The notes: generated by a model not told the origin, from the sequence alone. A stretch of DNA of 64,000 nt from Bacteroidales bacterium (GCA_024400305.1 JAKSMX010000003.1:1-64000), one strand, 5' to 3'. Counted from the first letter of the stretch, positions 1-7,959 are shown. Made by a program: numbers and translations.

Positions 1-60
1 TTATGGTTATGGTTATGGTTATGGTTATGGTTATGGTTATGGTTATGGTTATGGTTATGG
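1..60 (+). repeat. Hexanucleotide tandem repeat (TTATGG), at least 10 copies
   Basis: Ten perfect copies of TTATGG fill the first 60 bases and the array is cut by the window edge, so the true copy number is unknown. In the frame that stays open to position 133 each copy encodes Tyr-Gly. Unit loss or gain would keep the frame and only change the number of Tyr-Gly pairs. Confidence 0.95.
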
Positions 61-133
61 TGAAGGAGACGAAGATGGAGTGGACAAAAAAAATCGCAGG
101 TTCAATTTGCGTTTCTGGAAGAACAGAAGTTGA
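2..133 (+). CDS. C-terminal end of a protein with Tyr-Gly repeat tail (partial)
   Basis: The frame starting at base 2 is open from the window edge to a TGA at 131-133. It encodes ten Tyr-Gly pairs, then an acidic stretch (EGDEDG) and a basic end (KKNRRFNLRFWKNRS). It stops 20 bases before the convergent stop codon of the next gene, which is the spacing expected of a real gene end. A tyrosine-rich tail followed by charged residues recalls the C-terminal tyrosine cluster of polysaccharide co-polymerase tyrosine autokinases (Wzc/BY-kinase type), but no kinase sequence lies inside the window, so that identity is inference only. The alternative Met-Val frame through the same repeat is not favoured because its downstream part looks random. 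Confidence 0.55.
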   Translation, partial: YGYGYGYGYGYGYGYGYGYGEGDEDGVDKKNRRFNLRFWKNRS

Positions 134-153
134 TATCAGGCAACTTCCTCGGT

Positions 154-912
154 TCAGACAACACTCAAAACGAACTTCAGACCCATTGCGAAAACCAATA
201 CGGACGTGAGTTTCATCAGCAGCGACGACTTTGTCTTTGATGCGAGTCGCACTCCCATCTGCGCTCCGATGACGGCTCCCGTTGCAAGCCCGATCGCCGG
301 AATCCATAAGACGTGACCGAGAAAAGCATGTGACACCACTCCGGAAAACGCTGATACAGTGAGAATCGCGGTTGATGTGGCGATTGCGGTCTTCACGGGA
401 AACTTTAAAAGATACGTCATCATCGGGACATGTATGATTCCGCCACCGATGCCGAGGATGCTCGCGATGAATCCGACGGCGACGCTGCAGACGGTGCCGA
501 GTCTCCAATCGTAGTTTTCGGGAACAGTCGTGTTCGCCTCCGTCTTGGATCTGGCGTTTGCCTTCGTGAACATCATCGCCGCCATTATCGCGAAAAATAT
601 GCCGAAAACTATGAACAGCGTCTTACTTTCAAGATAATGAGCGATGTAGCTTCCGAGGAATCCGCCGGGGATTGTCGCTATGGCGAACTTCCACGCCGCA
701 TCCCAGCAGATGCGTTTCTGTCTGTAATAACCGAAAGCGCCGCTGAGTGAATTGAATAAGACCACCAACATTGAAGTGCCCGCAGCCTCTTGAGGCGTAG
801 CACCGAAAACAAACGACATCAACGGCAGGATTATTACGCCGCCGCCTATGCCGAGCATCGCACCAAGACAGCCGACTGCAAGGCCGATGACCAAAAACAA
901 AAGTATCTCCAT
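154..912 (-). CDS. TSUP family (TauE/SafE) membrane exporter
   Basis: 252 residues with eight or so hydrophobic segments arranged as two related halves, each starting with a glycine-rich loop (GAMLGIGGG near residue 18 and ASILGIGGG near residue 150). This duplicated Gly-rich pattern is the hallmark of the TSUP/TauE-SafE family (PF01925), inner-membrane carriers for sulfite, sulfoacetate or other small sulfur-containing and organic anions; the substrate cannot be read from sequence. The start at 912 lies about 13 bases after the transcription start implied by the promoter at 932-940. It is divergent from the AI-2E-type permease. Confidence 0.88.
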   Translation of the reverse strand: MEILLFLVIGLAVGCLGAMLGIGGGVIILPLMSFVFGATPQEAAGTSMLVVLFNSLSGAFGYYRQKRICWDAAWKFAIATIPGGFLGSYIAHYLESKTLFIVFGIFFAIMAAMMFTKANARSKTEANTTVPENYDWRLGTVCSVAVGFIASILGIGGGIIHVPMMTYLLKFPVKTAIATSTAILTVSAFSGVVSHAFLGHVLWIPAIGLATGAVIGAQMGVRLASKTKSSLLMKLTSVLVFAMGLKFVLSVV

Positions 913-931
913 TTCCGTTAATTTGACGGCC

Positions 932-940
932 GCAAAAATA
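932..940 (-). promoter_or_regulatory. Bacteroidota -7 promoter element for the TSUP gene
   Basis: The minus strand reads TATTTTTGC, a match to the TAnnTTTG element, about 20 bases before the ATG. Confidence 0.6.
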
Positions 941-979
941 TAAAATATTTCTTTGCACTAAATTTTAAATTTAAAAAAT

Positions 980-2089
980 ATGGATAAGTTTGCAAATTTC
1001 ATCAAGTCAATCTCAGGATTGTTGATTTTTATCGCAATCGCAGTTTTTTTCCCGGATATTTTCCTTTATTTCATTGCGTCATTGTTGCTTTTCCTGCTGT
1101 GCCGCCCGCTGACCAGCGTGCTTGAAAAAATCAAAATCGGGAAATTCAGATTCAATTCAACGATTTCGTCTTTGTTGGCGATTGTTTTGCTTTTCGTTGT
1201 TTTGATAATTGTCGTAATGGTTGCCGTCCCTATGTTCAACAGAGAGGTGAACTTGGTGAAAAACATTGATGTGCAGGATGTTTTCGACTATTTTGAAGAA
1301 CCAATCAACAGGTTTTTCGGTTTTCTCGCAAGCATCAATCTCGTGAAGTCGCGCGACGCCGCGATTGAATTTCTGGAAAACGAAGTTTATAACATAGTCA
1401 ACTGGGCCAATGTGAAAGTGGTTGTCGGTTCAGTGGTTTCAACGACAAGCTCCATTTTCATCGGGCTGTTTTCGACCATTTTCCTTGTGTTTTTCTTCCT
1501 CCGCGATCCAAATATCATCAAGATGATTTTCCTTGCCATCGTCCCCGACAAGTTTGAAGCCAAGACGTTGAAAGTCCTGACATCCACCAGGATGATGCTG
1601 TCGCGTTACGTCATCGGCCTGCTGATTGAGATTTTGTGCATGGCGACGCTCATCACGTTTGGCCTCATTATATTGAAAGTGCCTAATCCGTTGATGATCG
1701 GCATGTTTGTCGCACTTTTGCATGTGATACCGTATATCGGGCCGTTGATAGGTTGCATCGTCGGCATATCTTTTGGCGTTGTGGCAGTACTCAGCAACGC
1801 TTCCTACGATGCGCTCATGCATTGTGTCATTTCAATTCCATGCGTGATTCTTGTCGCCCTTCTTATCGACAACTTCCTGTTCCAGCCGATCATATATTCA
1901 AAAAGTGCCAAAGCGCATCCTGTTGAGGTGTTCTTGGTCATTCTGATGGGTGGAAGTCTGGGCGGCATTATTGGAATGATAATAGCAATACCGACATACA
2001 CCGTCATCAGAATAATAGGAAAGAACTTCCTCGGCAACGTCAAATTCATCGACCTGTTGACAAGAAATATGGATGAAAAGAACAAATAA
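980..2089 (+). CDS. AI-2E family transporter (PF01594-like permease)
   Basis: 369 residues with paired hydrophobic segments at the N-terminus (about residues 10-45 and 60-85), a soluble middle part (about 90-155) and a block of five to six membrane segments after residue 155. This layout and the conserved glycine/proline-rich segments near residues 235-270 (HVIPYIGPLIG) match the AI-2 exporter (AI-2E, formerly UPF0118) family. Members act as exporters of autoinducer-2, as Na+/H+ antiporters or have no known substrate, so the substrate is left open. The gene is divergent from the TSUP gene with 67 bases between starts, and a TTTCTTTGC element near 947-955 may serve as its promoter. Confidence 0.85.
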   Translation: MDKFANFIKSISGLLIFIAIAVFFPDIFLYFIASLLLFLLCRPLTSVLEKIKIGKFRFNSTISSLLAIVLLFVVLIIVVMVAVPMFNREVNLVKNIDVQDVFDYFEEPINRFFGFLASINLVKSRDAAIEFLENEVYNIVNWANVKVVVGSVVSTTSSIFIGLFSTIFLVFFFLRDPNIIKMIFLAIVPDKFEAKTLKVLTSTRMMLSRYVIGLLIEILCMATLITFGLIILKVPNPLMIGMFVALLHVIPYIGPLIGCIVGISFGVVAVLSNASYDALMHCVISIPCVILVALLIDNFLFQPIIYSKSAKAHPVEVFLVILMGGSLGGIIGMIIAIPTYTVIRIIGKNFLGNVKFIDLLTRNMDEKNK

Positions 2090-2215
2090 GCGATAATTTA
2101 AAGTGCATTTCCCCATGTGAACAATCTGGTGAAATGCTCAAAAACACCATAATTCATTGATATACATGAGCAATAAATTTTTTTAAAAAATGGTTGCTCG
2201 TATTGAAAAATGTAG

Positions 2216-2224
2216 TACTTTTGC
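2216..2224 (+). promoter_or_regulatory. -7 promoter element for SRP RNA
   Basis: TACTTTTGC sits four bases before the first base of the SRP RNA terminal stem, as expected for a Bacteroidota -7 element. Confidence 0.65.
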
Positions 2225-2227
2225 ATC

Positions 2228-2329
2228 GGGTAAGTCTTATACGACCAGCTCCTGTCAAACTCCCCCAGGACCGGAAGGTAGCAAGGGTAGATGGTTGAGC
2301 GGTGCGATATAAGTAGCTTACCCTTTTTT
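2228..2329 (+). ncRNA. ffs: Small bacterial signal recognition particle RNA (4.5S type)
   Basis: The 5' end GGGTAAG (2228-2234) pairs with CTTACCC (2317-2323), closing a hairpin of about 96 bases, followed by six T residues as terminator. The internal part carries the Ffh-binding apical region: AGCTCCTGTCAAACTCCCCC, then CAGGACCGGAAGGTAGCAAGGG, in which the GGAAG-type tetraloop and the asymmetric and symmetric loops of the SRP RNA are recognisable. The product binds Ffh and directs co-translational targeting to the membrane. The next coding region starts only eight bases after the T-run. Confidence 0.95.
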
Positions 2330-2337
2330 GTGTTAAT

Positions 2338-2802
2338 ATGATCATAACTCCTACATACACAAGCAAACAATTCTGGCTCACGGCCTCGCTGTCAGGCGTG
2401 CTGTTAAGTGTTGTGTTGTCAATAGTTTACATTATTTTTTACGAGCGTTTGTATGTTGAGTCGTCATATCTTTTTTCGGTAATTTATCTCATTCCTTTCG
2501 TCTGGATCAGCGCGACATCCGCGTTTTTCAAATGGAAATTCGTCTATTCTGAGTTTTCATACGGACAGGCTTTCCTGTTGGGTTTCCTGTGCGGACTTAC
2601 GGCGTCGTTGCTGTTCAGCGGTGCGGTTTATTTCGCATACGCATATATCGGATTGGAAAGCAGGATTGATATTTACAATGTCGGTGAGCGTTACAGATAT
2701 TTGTTTTCACCCAAGGCGACGGCCTTGTCATTCCTGGTGATAAATGTTGCGCTCACGCTGTTTTATTCACTAATAATTGCTATTTTTGCACGAAAAAAAT
2801 AA
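2338..2802 (+). CDS. DUF4199-like membrane protein
   Basis: 154 residues with four predicted membrane segments (about residues 12-33, 42-62, 78-103 and 130-151) and no catalytic motif. The size, four-helix layout and position directly before a polyprenol-phosphate type glycosyltransferase match the DUF4199 proteins of Bacteroidota; the family has no established function. It begins eight bases after the terminator of the SRP RNA and its stop is five bases before the glycosyltransferase ATG, so the two are probably co-transcribed, possibly by read-through from the SRP RNA promoter since no separate promoter is evident. Confidence 0.75.
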   Translation: MIITPTYTSKQFWLTASLSGVLLSVVLSIVYIIFYERLYVESSYLFSVIYLIPFVWISATSAFFKWKFVYSEFSYGQAFLLGFLCGLTASLLFSGAVYFAYAYIGLESRIDIYNVGERYRYLFSPKATALSFLVINVALTLFYSLIIAIFARKK

Positions 2803-2807
2803 AAGAA

Positions 2808-3743
2808 ATGAATATATCTGTTGTAGTACCTTTGTTGAATGAGGAAGAGTCGCTGCCGGAACTTGAATCATGGATCCGACGTGTCATGAATGAAAACAAC
2901 TACACCTACGAAATCGTCTTCGTTGACGACGGAAGCACTGACGGTTCATGGAACTGCATCCAGAATCTGAAAGCGAATAACGAAAATGTCAGAGGCATCC
3001 GTTTCAGACGTAATTACGGGAAGTCGGCGGCTCTCAATGAGGGTTTCAAGATTGTACAAGGCGACGTGGTTATCACAATGGACGCTGATCTTCAGGACAG
3101 CCCTGATGAGATTCCCGACCTTTACAAAATGATTACGGAAGATGGTTACGACCTCGTAAGCGGCTGGAAAAAAGTGCGTTACGACTCCAAAATATCAAAG
3201 AACATACCTTCAAAATTCTATAACTGGTCAACGAGAAAAATGACCGGCATCATGCTTCACGATTTCAACTGCGGACTCAAGGCATATAGGAACGAGGTCG
3301 TGAAGAGCGTTGAGATTTACGGTGAGATGCACCGTTACATTCCTGTGATGGCAAAAGCCGCGGGGTTCGGCCACATAGGGGAGAAGGTGGTTCATCATCA
3401 GAAGAGGAAATTCGGCACTTCAAAATTCGGGATGAGCAGGTTCCTCAGAGGTTATCTTGATTTGCTCACAATCACTTTCATCTCAAAATTCGGGAAACGC
3501 CCGATGCACCTTTTCGGAGGCCTCGGCACGGTAATGTTCCTCGTCGGTTTCATAATCGGAGTCATATTGGTTGTGAAGAAATTCGCTTTCGGCGTTTACG
3601 GAATGACAAACAGACCGTTGTTCTATTTCGCTTTGATTTGCATCATCGTCGGCGTTCAGTTCTTCATGACCGGTTTTCTGGCTGAACTGATACAGTCATC
3701 ATCACCGAAACAAAAGGTTTACGGAATCGCGGAGAGAATTTAG
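2808..3743 (+). CDS. Family 2 glycosyltransferase (DPM1/GtrB-like, membrane-anchored)
   Basis: 311 residues. The GT-A domain starts at once (SVVVPLLNEEESLPEL), with the nucleotide-binding FVDDGSTDGS near residue 39 and the metal-binding MDADLQD near residue 90. Two membrane helices follow at about residues 234-260 and 272-296. This layout is that of DPM1/GtrB/ArnC-like enzymes that move a sugar from a nucleotide donor to polyprenyl phosphate on the inner face of the cytoplasmic membrane; donor and acceptor cannot be told from sequence. It is preceded at five bases by the DUF4199 gene and followed by a strong terminator. Confidence 0.9.
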   Translation: MNISVVVPLLNEEESLPELESWIRRVMNENNYTYEIVFVDDGSTDGSWNCIQNLKANNENVRGIRFRRNYGKSAALNEGFKIVQGDVVITMDADLQDSPDEIPDLYKMITEDGYDLVSGWKKVRYDSKISKNIPSKFYNWSTRKMTGIMLHDFNCGLKAYRNEVVKSVEIYGEMHRYIPVMAKAAGFGHIGEKVVHHQKRKFGTSKFGMSRFLRGYLDLLTITFISKFGKRPMHLFGGLGTVMFLVGFIIGVILVVKKFAFGVYGMTNRPLFYFALICIIVGVQFFMTGFLAELIQSSSPKQKVYGIAERI

Positions 3744-3779
3744 TTTGGAGTTGTGATAAGAAAGTAGGGATAAGAGAAC

Positions 3780-3824
3780 GCGAAGCGGCATTTGGATTTT
3801 TCCGATGTCGCTTCGCGCCTTTTT
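3780..3824 (+). terminator. Intrinsic terminator after the glycosyltransferase gene
   Basis: GCGAAGCGGCAT (3780-3791) pairs with ATGTCGCTTCGC (3805-3816) with one mismatch, followed by five T residues at 3820-3824. Confidence 0.8.
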
Positions 3825-3846
3825 ACTTTTCAATTTTAACTTTTTA

Positions 3847-4254
3847 CTAATAGTTGTCGTTGTAAGGGTCATCGTATGGCTCGTCAAATTCAACGTCGTC
3901 AAGGTATTCTTCCTCTCCGAAAAGGTCCTCGTCTTCGTCGGCGAACATGTCTTCTCCCTTTTCCCAGTCGAAATCTTCTTCAAGTTTGCTTTCGTCGAAC
4001 TCATCAATGTCGTTCATGTCGTTCATGAATTCCTCCAGTTCGTCGTCGCTCATCTCATCAAGTTTTGCGGTCATGAGGCGGTTGTCACGGGACAAAGTCC
4101 TCAATTCCTTTAGGACGCTCGGAGAAACGTAGAACTCATCGATATTTTCCTCACAATATTTGATGTACTTTGGGTCTTTCTCAAATACTTCAGCCAAAGT
4201 TTCACCTTCATATTTCCCTGAAGTGAACAGGTCATCTATATCGTAAAATTTCAT
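3847..4254 (-). CDS. Hypothetical small acidic protein
   Basis: 135 residues, extremely acidic: the half after residue 65 is largely Asp and Glu in clusters separated by Phe, Leu and Tyr. There is no signal peptide, membrane segment or known motif. The first 60 residues (YDIDDLFTSGKYEGETLAEV...) look folded, with a pattern reminiscent of short cytoplasmic exodeoxyribonuclease-like modules in Bacteroidota, but I do not recognise a family with confidence. It has its own promoter (4293-4301) and is convergent with the glycosyltransferase gene. Low-complexity composition makes similarity searches unreliable for the C-terminal half. Confidence 0.7.
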   Translation of the reverse strand: MKFYDIDDLFTSGKYEGETLAEVFEKDPKYIKYCEENIDEFYVSPSVLKELRTLSRDNRLMTAKLDEMSDDELEEFMNDMNDIDEFDESKLEEDFDWEKGEDMFADEDEDLFGEEEYLDDVEFDEPYDDPYNDNY

Positions 4255-4292
4255 GTTGAATAATTTTTTATTATTTTTGAATTAAAAACTCT

Positions 4293-4301
4293 GCAAAGAT
4301 A
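4293..4301 (-). promoter_or_regulatory. -7 promoter element for the acidic protein gene
   Basis: The minus strand reads TATCTTTGC, about 39 bases before the ATG at 4254. Confidence 0.65.
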
Positions 4302-4332
4302 CTTCTTTTCTGAATAGTCGTGACTTAAATTT

Positions 4333-4695
4333 TTATTTTTTAAAAATAAAATAAACAGCAAGAATCAAGAACCCGAATCCAATAAGATGATTCCAATTGA
4401 ACTCGCCCATCTTGAACACTTTGATGGTGATAATCATGAAAACCGTCAGGCTTATAAACTCTTGGATCACTTTCAGTTGCACAAGAGAAAACGGTCCGCC
4501 GAAATTCTCGTGGCCGATTCTGTTTGCCGGAACCATGAAAGAATATTCTAAAAGTGCGACGCCCCAACTTGCCAAAATCACAAGGATCAAAGGCCAGCTT
4601 TTTGTGGTATCGGCCATTTTGATGTTCCCGTACCACGCGAACGTCATGAAAATGTTGGAAACAACCAACAACAAAATTGTGTATAACGCCTTCAT
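4333..4695 (-). CDS. DMT-like small membrane protein (DUF486)
   Basis: 120 residues with four membrane helices (about residues 5-22, 33-53, 73-95 and 100-118). The pattern FMTFAWYGN near residue 17 and SWGVALLEYSFMVPANRIG near residue 43 match the DUF486 family, a four-helix relative of drug/metabolite transporters. Such half-size proteins normally work as dimers; the substrate is unknown. The gene stands alone between an acidic-protein gene on the same strand and gmhA, from which it is divergent. Confidence 0.85.
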   Translation of the reverse strand: MKALYTILLLVVSNIFMTFAWYGNIKMADTTKSWPLILVILASWGVALLEYSFMVPANRIGHENFGGPFSLVQLKVIQEFISLTVFMIITIKVFKMGEFNWNHLIGFGFLILAVYFIFKK

Positions 4696-4767
4696 TATTT
4701 TAGATTTAAAACGGCTGCAAAAATCGTGAATTTTTCTTTATGATTACATAAAAAGAGTAAAAATTAT

Positions 4768-4776
4768 TATTTTTGC
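4768..4776 (+). promoter_or_regulatory. -7 promoter element for gmhA
   Basis: TATTTTTGC lies 14 bases before the ATG at 4791 and overlaps an upstream in-frame TTG, which rules out the longer version of the gene. Confidence 0.65.
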
Positions 4777-4790
4777 AAAAATTTTTAGAA

Positions 4791-5366
4791 ATGATTGACG
4801 TTGAAAAGACAATTCAGGAATCTATAGATGTAAAGAGCTTGATTATCAATGATAAAAAGCTGATTGAAAAGATTCGGGAAGCTGCGGAAATTTGCATATT
4901 TTCGTTAAGAAACGGAGGAAAGATTCATTTTTGCGGCAACGGAGGCAGTGCCGCAGACGCCCAGCACCTCGCCGCCGAACTGAGCGGAAGGTTTTATTAC
5001 GACCGTCCGCCACTCAACGCCGAGGCGCTTCATGTGAATTCGAGTTACCTTACAGCTGTCGCAAACGACTATTCTTACGATGTGATTTATTCGAGGATGC
5101 TCCAATGTTCCGCCAAGGAAGGCGACGTGCTTTGGGGAATAAGCACTTCCGGAAACTCAAGTAACATATTGAAAGCCACTGAAATAGCCAAGTCGATGGA
5201 TGTCAAGGTGATAGGCATGACAGGGGAGAGCGGAGGCAAGATGGCGGAGATGTGCGATGTGCTGCTGAACGTTCCTTCAAAATGCACGCCGAGAATCCAG
5301 GAGTCGCATATCATGATCGGTCATATTATTTGTGAAATCATTGAATCAACAATTTTCCCGAGATAA
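4791..5366 (+). CDS. gmhA: D-sedoheptulose-7-phosphate isomerase
   Basis: 191 residues with a SIS domain. The phosphosugar-binding signature FCGNGGSAADAQHLAAELSGRF lies near residue 45 and a second one, GISTSGNSSNI, near residue 112; the C-terminal HIMIGHIICE supplies the metal-binding His expected in GmhA. The enzyme converts sedoheptulose 7-phosphate to D-glycero-D-manno-heptose 7-phosphate, the first step of LPS-core or surface-glycan heptose synthesis in the cytoplasm. I start the gene at the ATG rather than at the TTG 18 bases upstream because the promoter element covers that TTG. Its stop codon overlaps the next start by one base (TAATG), linking it to the heptose phosphatase gene. Confidence 0.9.
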   Translation: MIDVEKTIQESIDVKSLIINDKKLIEKIREAAEICIFSLRNGGKIHFCGNGGSAADAQHLAAELSGRFYYDRPPLNAEALHVNSSYLTAVANDYSYDVIYSRMLQCSAKEGDVLWGISTSGNSSNILKATEIAKSMDVKVIGMTGESGGKMAEMCDVLLNVPSKCTPRIQESHIMIGHIICEIIESTIFPR

Positions 5367-5905
5367 TGGACTGGAGAAACGAAACAGACAGCAGCTGGAC
5401 ACTGTTCCTTGACCGCGACGGCGTTATCAACGTCCGACTTATCGACGATTATGTGAAGAATATCAACGAGTTTGAATTTCTGCCCGGAGTTATCGACGCA
5501 TTTGAGATTTTTGCGAAAAAATTCAATAAAATCATCATCGTTACCAATCAGCAAGGCGTCGCAAAAGGCCTGATGACACTCGAAACAGTTCATTCCATTC
5601 ATGATTTCATGGTTAAAGCGATTGAAAACCAGAAGGGTAGGGTGGACGGAATTTATATTTGTCCGCAGTTGAAATCAGATCCAGATAACTACCGCAAGCC
5701 AAGCCCAAAGATGGCTTTCATGGCTAAAGAGGACTTCCCGGAAATTGACTTACAAAAATCAATCATGGTCGGCGATTCAAATTCTGACATCGAATTCGGG
5801 CAAAATGCAGGGATGCACACAATATTAATAGGTGATGAACAGATAAAATCACTTCCTGACGACAAATTCGACTCACTTATCTCATTTGCTAACAGTTTAA
5901 AGTAA
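5366..5905 (+). CDS. gmhB: D-glycero-D-manno-heptose-1,7-bisphosphate 7-phosphatase, HAD-IIIA type
   Basis: 179 residues. HAD motif I is FLDRDGVIN near residue 14, motif II is VTNQQGVAKG near residue 59, the lysine of motif III is in KPSPKM near residue 111 and motif IV is VGDSNSDIEFG near residue 132. The DRDGVIN/TNQQG pair is typical of GmhB and of histidinol-phosphatases; next to gmhA the GmhB role is the better reading. The Cys cluster that binds zinc in the Escherichia coli enzyme is mostly absent. The enzyme removes the C7 phosphate of heptose bisphosphate. A heptose kinase/adenylyltransferase is not in the window. Confidence 0.88.
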   Translation: MDWRNETDSSWTLFLDRDGVINVRLIDDYVKNINEFEFLPGVIDAFEIFAKKFNKIIIVTNQQGVAKGLMTLETVHSIHDFMVKAIENQKGRVDGIYICPQLKSDPDNYRKPSPKMAFMAKEDFPEIDLQKSIMVGDSNSDIEFGQNAGMHTILIGDEQIKSLPDDKFDSLISFANSLK

Positions 5906-5913
5906 TACTTTAT

Positions 5914-7386
5914 ATGTCAACGTTAATTCTTTCAGTTTTTGTCATTTATACGATTATCATACTGCTAATTGCACGTGTCACATCGCATAAATCAAATAAT
6001 GAAACGTTCTTCACTGGCAACAAAAAATCGCCGTGGTTTGTCGTCGCATACGGAATGATCGGCGCATCACTTTCCGGCGTAACGTTCATGTCGGTGCCTG
6101 GAAATGTTTACACGAGCCAATTCACATATTTGGGTATCGTTTTAGGCTATATCATTGGTTATGCGGTGATTGCGTTCCTTTTGCTGCCACTGTATTACCG
6201 CCTGAATCTCACCTCCATTTATTCTTATCTTGAAATGAGATTTGGGAAGCAATCGGAAAAAACCGGTGCGTTGTTCTTCATTTTGTCAAGGCTTCTCGGT
6301 TCAGCACTTCGTATGTATTTGGTTGTCTTTGTGTTATATGAATTTGTTTTCAAGGCATGGGGTGTTCCGTTTTGGGTTCCGGCAGTTATTTTCATCGTTT
6401 TTATCCTCGCATACACTTTCAAAGGCGGAATAAAAACCGTTGTCTGGACGGACACCTTGCAGACGACATTCCTCCTGCTCGCCGCGATAATCACAGTTGT
6501 CTGCATCCTCAAAGAATTGGGAATCACGATTCCAGAATTGCTCGGCGCTTCGTCTGAAAATGGTTATACCAAGATTTTTGAAACAGATCCGAATCATAGT
6601 AAATTCTGGCTGAAACAGATATTAAGCGGTGCTTTTATCACAATTGTGATGACAGGTCTCGATCAGGATATGATGCAGAAAAACATGACGTGCAAGACCT
6701 TGCGTGACGCGCAGAAAAACGTGATTACATCAAGTGTGCTTTTCATTTTCGTAAATGTAATCTTCCTGTGTCTCGGTGCTTCGCTGATATATTACGCCCA
6801 ACAGACTGGTTTTCAACTGCCTGTAAACGAGAGAGGGGTGGTGATGAACGACAAAATCTTCCCGTCTGTCGCTTTCTCATTCAACAAATTCACAAGTGTC
6901 GTTTTCGTAATCGGACTTGTAGCGGCCGGTTATTCGTCCGCCGACGGAACATTGACTGCGTTGACAACCACGACATGTTATAACTTCTTGAATTTCAATG
7001 GTAGAACGGATATTTCAGAAGAGAAAAAGATGTCTGTCAGGAAACGCATTCACATCGCTTTCGCAATACTTTACCTATTGGTAATCATAGCGTTCCGTCC
7101 GTTCCACAACCAGTCTTTGATTGACAAGGTTTTTGAAATCGCGGGTTACACTTACGGGCCATTGCTCGGAATGTTTTCGTTTGGTCTTTTTGTAAAAAAC
7201 AGATTTCCAAATGACAAAGCGGTTCCGTTCATCGCAATTGCTTCACCTATAATAAGTTACATCTTGAATTTGTATTCAAGGCAACTGTTTAACGGATATC
7301 AGTTCGGATTTGAAATATTGATTGTCAATGGTTTACTAACATTTATCGCTTTATTGGCTGTGAGCCATAAAGCTGAAGCAAAATGA
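5914..7386 (+). CDS. Sodium:solute symporter family protein
   Basis: 490 residues with about 13 membrane helices. The unwound first helix region GASLSGVTFMSVPG (near residue 50) and the SSS signature region around RLLGSALRMYLV (near residue 128) match the SSS (SLC5) family, with a late GYSSADGTLTALTT stretch near residue 330 that carries the Ser/Thr residues expected at a sodium site. It uses the sodium gradient to bring in a solute; the substrate is not identifiable, although related Bacteroidota symporters often serve sugars or sialic acid. It starts eight bases after gmhB and ends at a strong terminator, so the three genes form one operon. Confidence 0.88.
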   Translation: MSTLILSVFVIYTIIILLIARVTSHKSNNETFFTGNKKSPWFVVAYGMIGASLSGVTFMSVPGNVYTSQFTYLGIVLGYIIGYAVIAFLLLPLYYRLNLTSIYSYLEMRFGKQSEKTGALFFILSRLLGSALRMYLVVFVLYEFVFKAWGVPFWVPAVIFIVFILAYTFKGGIKTVVWTDTLQTTFLLLAAIITVVCILKELGITIPELLGASSENGYTKIFETDPNHSKFWLKQILSGAFITIVMTGLDQDMMQKNMTCKTLRDAQKNVITSSVLFIFVNVIFLCLGASLIYYAQQTGFQLPVNERGVVMNDKIFPSVAFSFNKFTSVVFVIGLVAAGYSSADGTLTALTTTTCYNFLNFNGRTDISEEKKMSVRKRIHIAFAILYLLVIIAFRPFHNQSLIDKVFEIAGYTYGPLLGMFSFGLFVKNRFPNDKAVPFIAIASPIISYILNLYSRQLFNGYQFGFEILIVNGLLTFIALLAVSHKAEAK

Positions 7387-7429
7387 TACTATAACAATCT
7401 ATTCTGATTAGAAAATCAGAAATTAAAAC

Positions 7430-7466
7430 GCGAAGTTGTTGATTACCAGAACTTCGCATTTTTTTT
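7430..7466 (+). terminator. Intrinsic terminator after the symporter gene
   Basis: GCGAAGTT (7430-7437) pairs with AACTTCGC (7450-7457), followed by eight T residues. A smaller hairpin CTGATT/AATCAG lies just before it at 7404-7419. Confidence 0.8.
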
Positions 7467-7482
7467 GATTTAAAGTTTTAAA

Positions 7483-7908
7483 CTAAAACGGGAGATCGTC
7501 GCCGTTGTCGGATGTGGCGAAATAAGCCTCATTTACCGGTGGCAACGGAGTCTGACTGAAATTCTGCTGCGGTTGTGCCATAGGCTGCTGTTGCATTTGC
7601 GGCATTGCAGGTTGCTGCTGTGCGACAGGCTGTGCCGGTTGCTGGTCGAATCTTATAGCACGGACATCAGTGTACCATTTCCCGTTAAACTCACGTGATT
7701 CGACACTGATCTGTATTGTGATGATCTGTCCGACAAAGAAACCGTTAGCCTCGTTGACGCGTTCGTTCCAGCATATAACGCAGACTTTTTTCGGATAGGT
7801 TTCCATTGTTTCGATGATTAATTCCTGTTTTTTCCATGGACCGCGCGGACTGCTTCCTTCGGTCAATGTGCCTAATTGTAAAACTTTACCAATGAGTTCC
7901 ATATACAT
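7483..7908 (-). CDS. DUF3127 domain protein with SSB-like C-terminal tip
   Basis: 141 residues. The first 90 form a compact beta-rich domain (ELIGKVLQLGTLTEGSSPRGPW..., VCVICWNERV) that matches DUF3127, an OB-fold-like family of Bacteroidota. Residues 92-130 are a Gln/Pro/Ala/Met-rich linker, and the protein ends in DNGDDLPF. A folded OB-like domain, a disordered Gln-rich linker and an acidic tip ending in Pro-Phe is the architecture of single-stranded DNA-binding proteins. A role at single-stranded DNA or as an SSB-tip mimic is therefore a reasonable inference, not an established fact. The start may be at residue 1 or 3, both ATG. Gene has its own promoter. Confidence 0.85.
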   Translation of the reverse strand: MYMELIGKVLQLGTLTEGSSPRGPWKKQELIIETMETYPKKVCVICWNERVNEANGFFVGQIITIQISVESREFNGKWYTDVRAIRFDQQPAQPVAQQQPAMPQMQQQPMAQPQQNFSQTPLPPVNEAYFATSDNGDDLPF

Positions 7909-7959
7909 ATATTTTTAATTATTTGATATTCACTTGTTATTTTTTTGAATTTTTACGCT

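Noticed and set aside
3-209. 68-residue Met-Val repeat frame at the left edge
   Set aside because: It is the same hexamer repeat in another frame; it runs into the convergent TSUP stop region, while the Tyr-Gly frame ends properly at 133.
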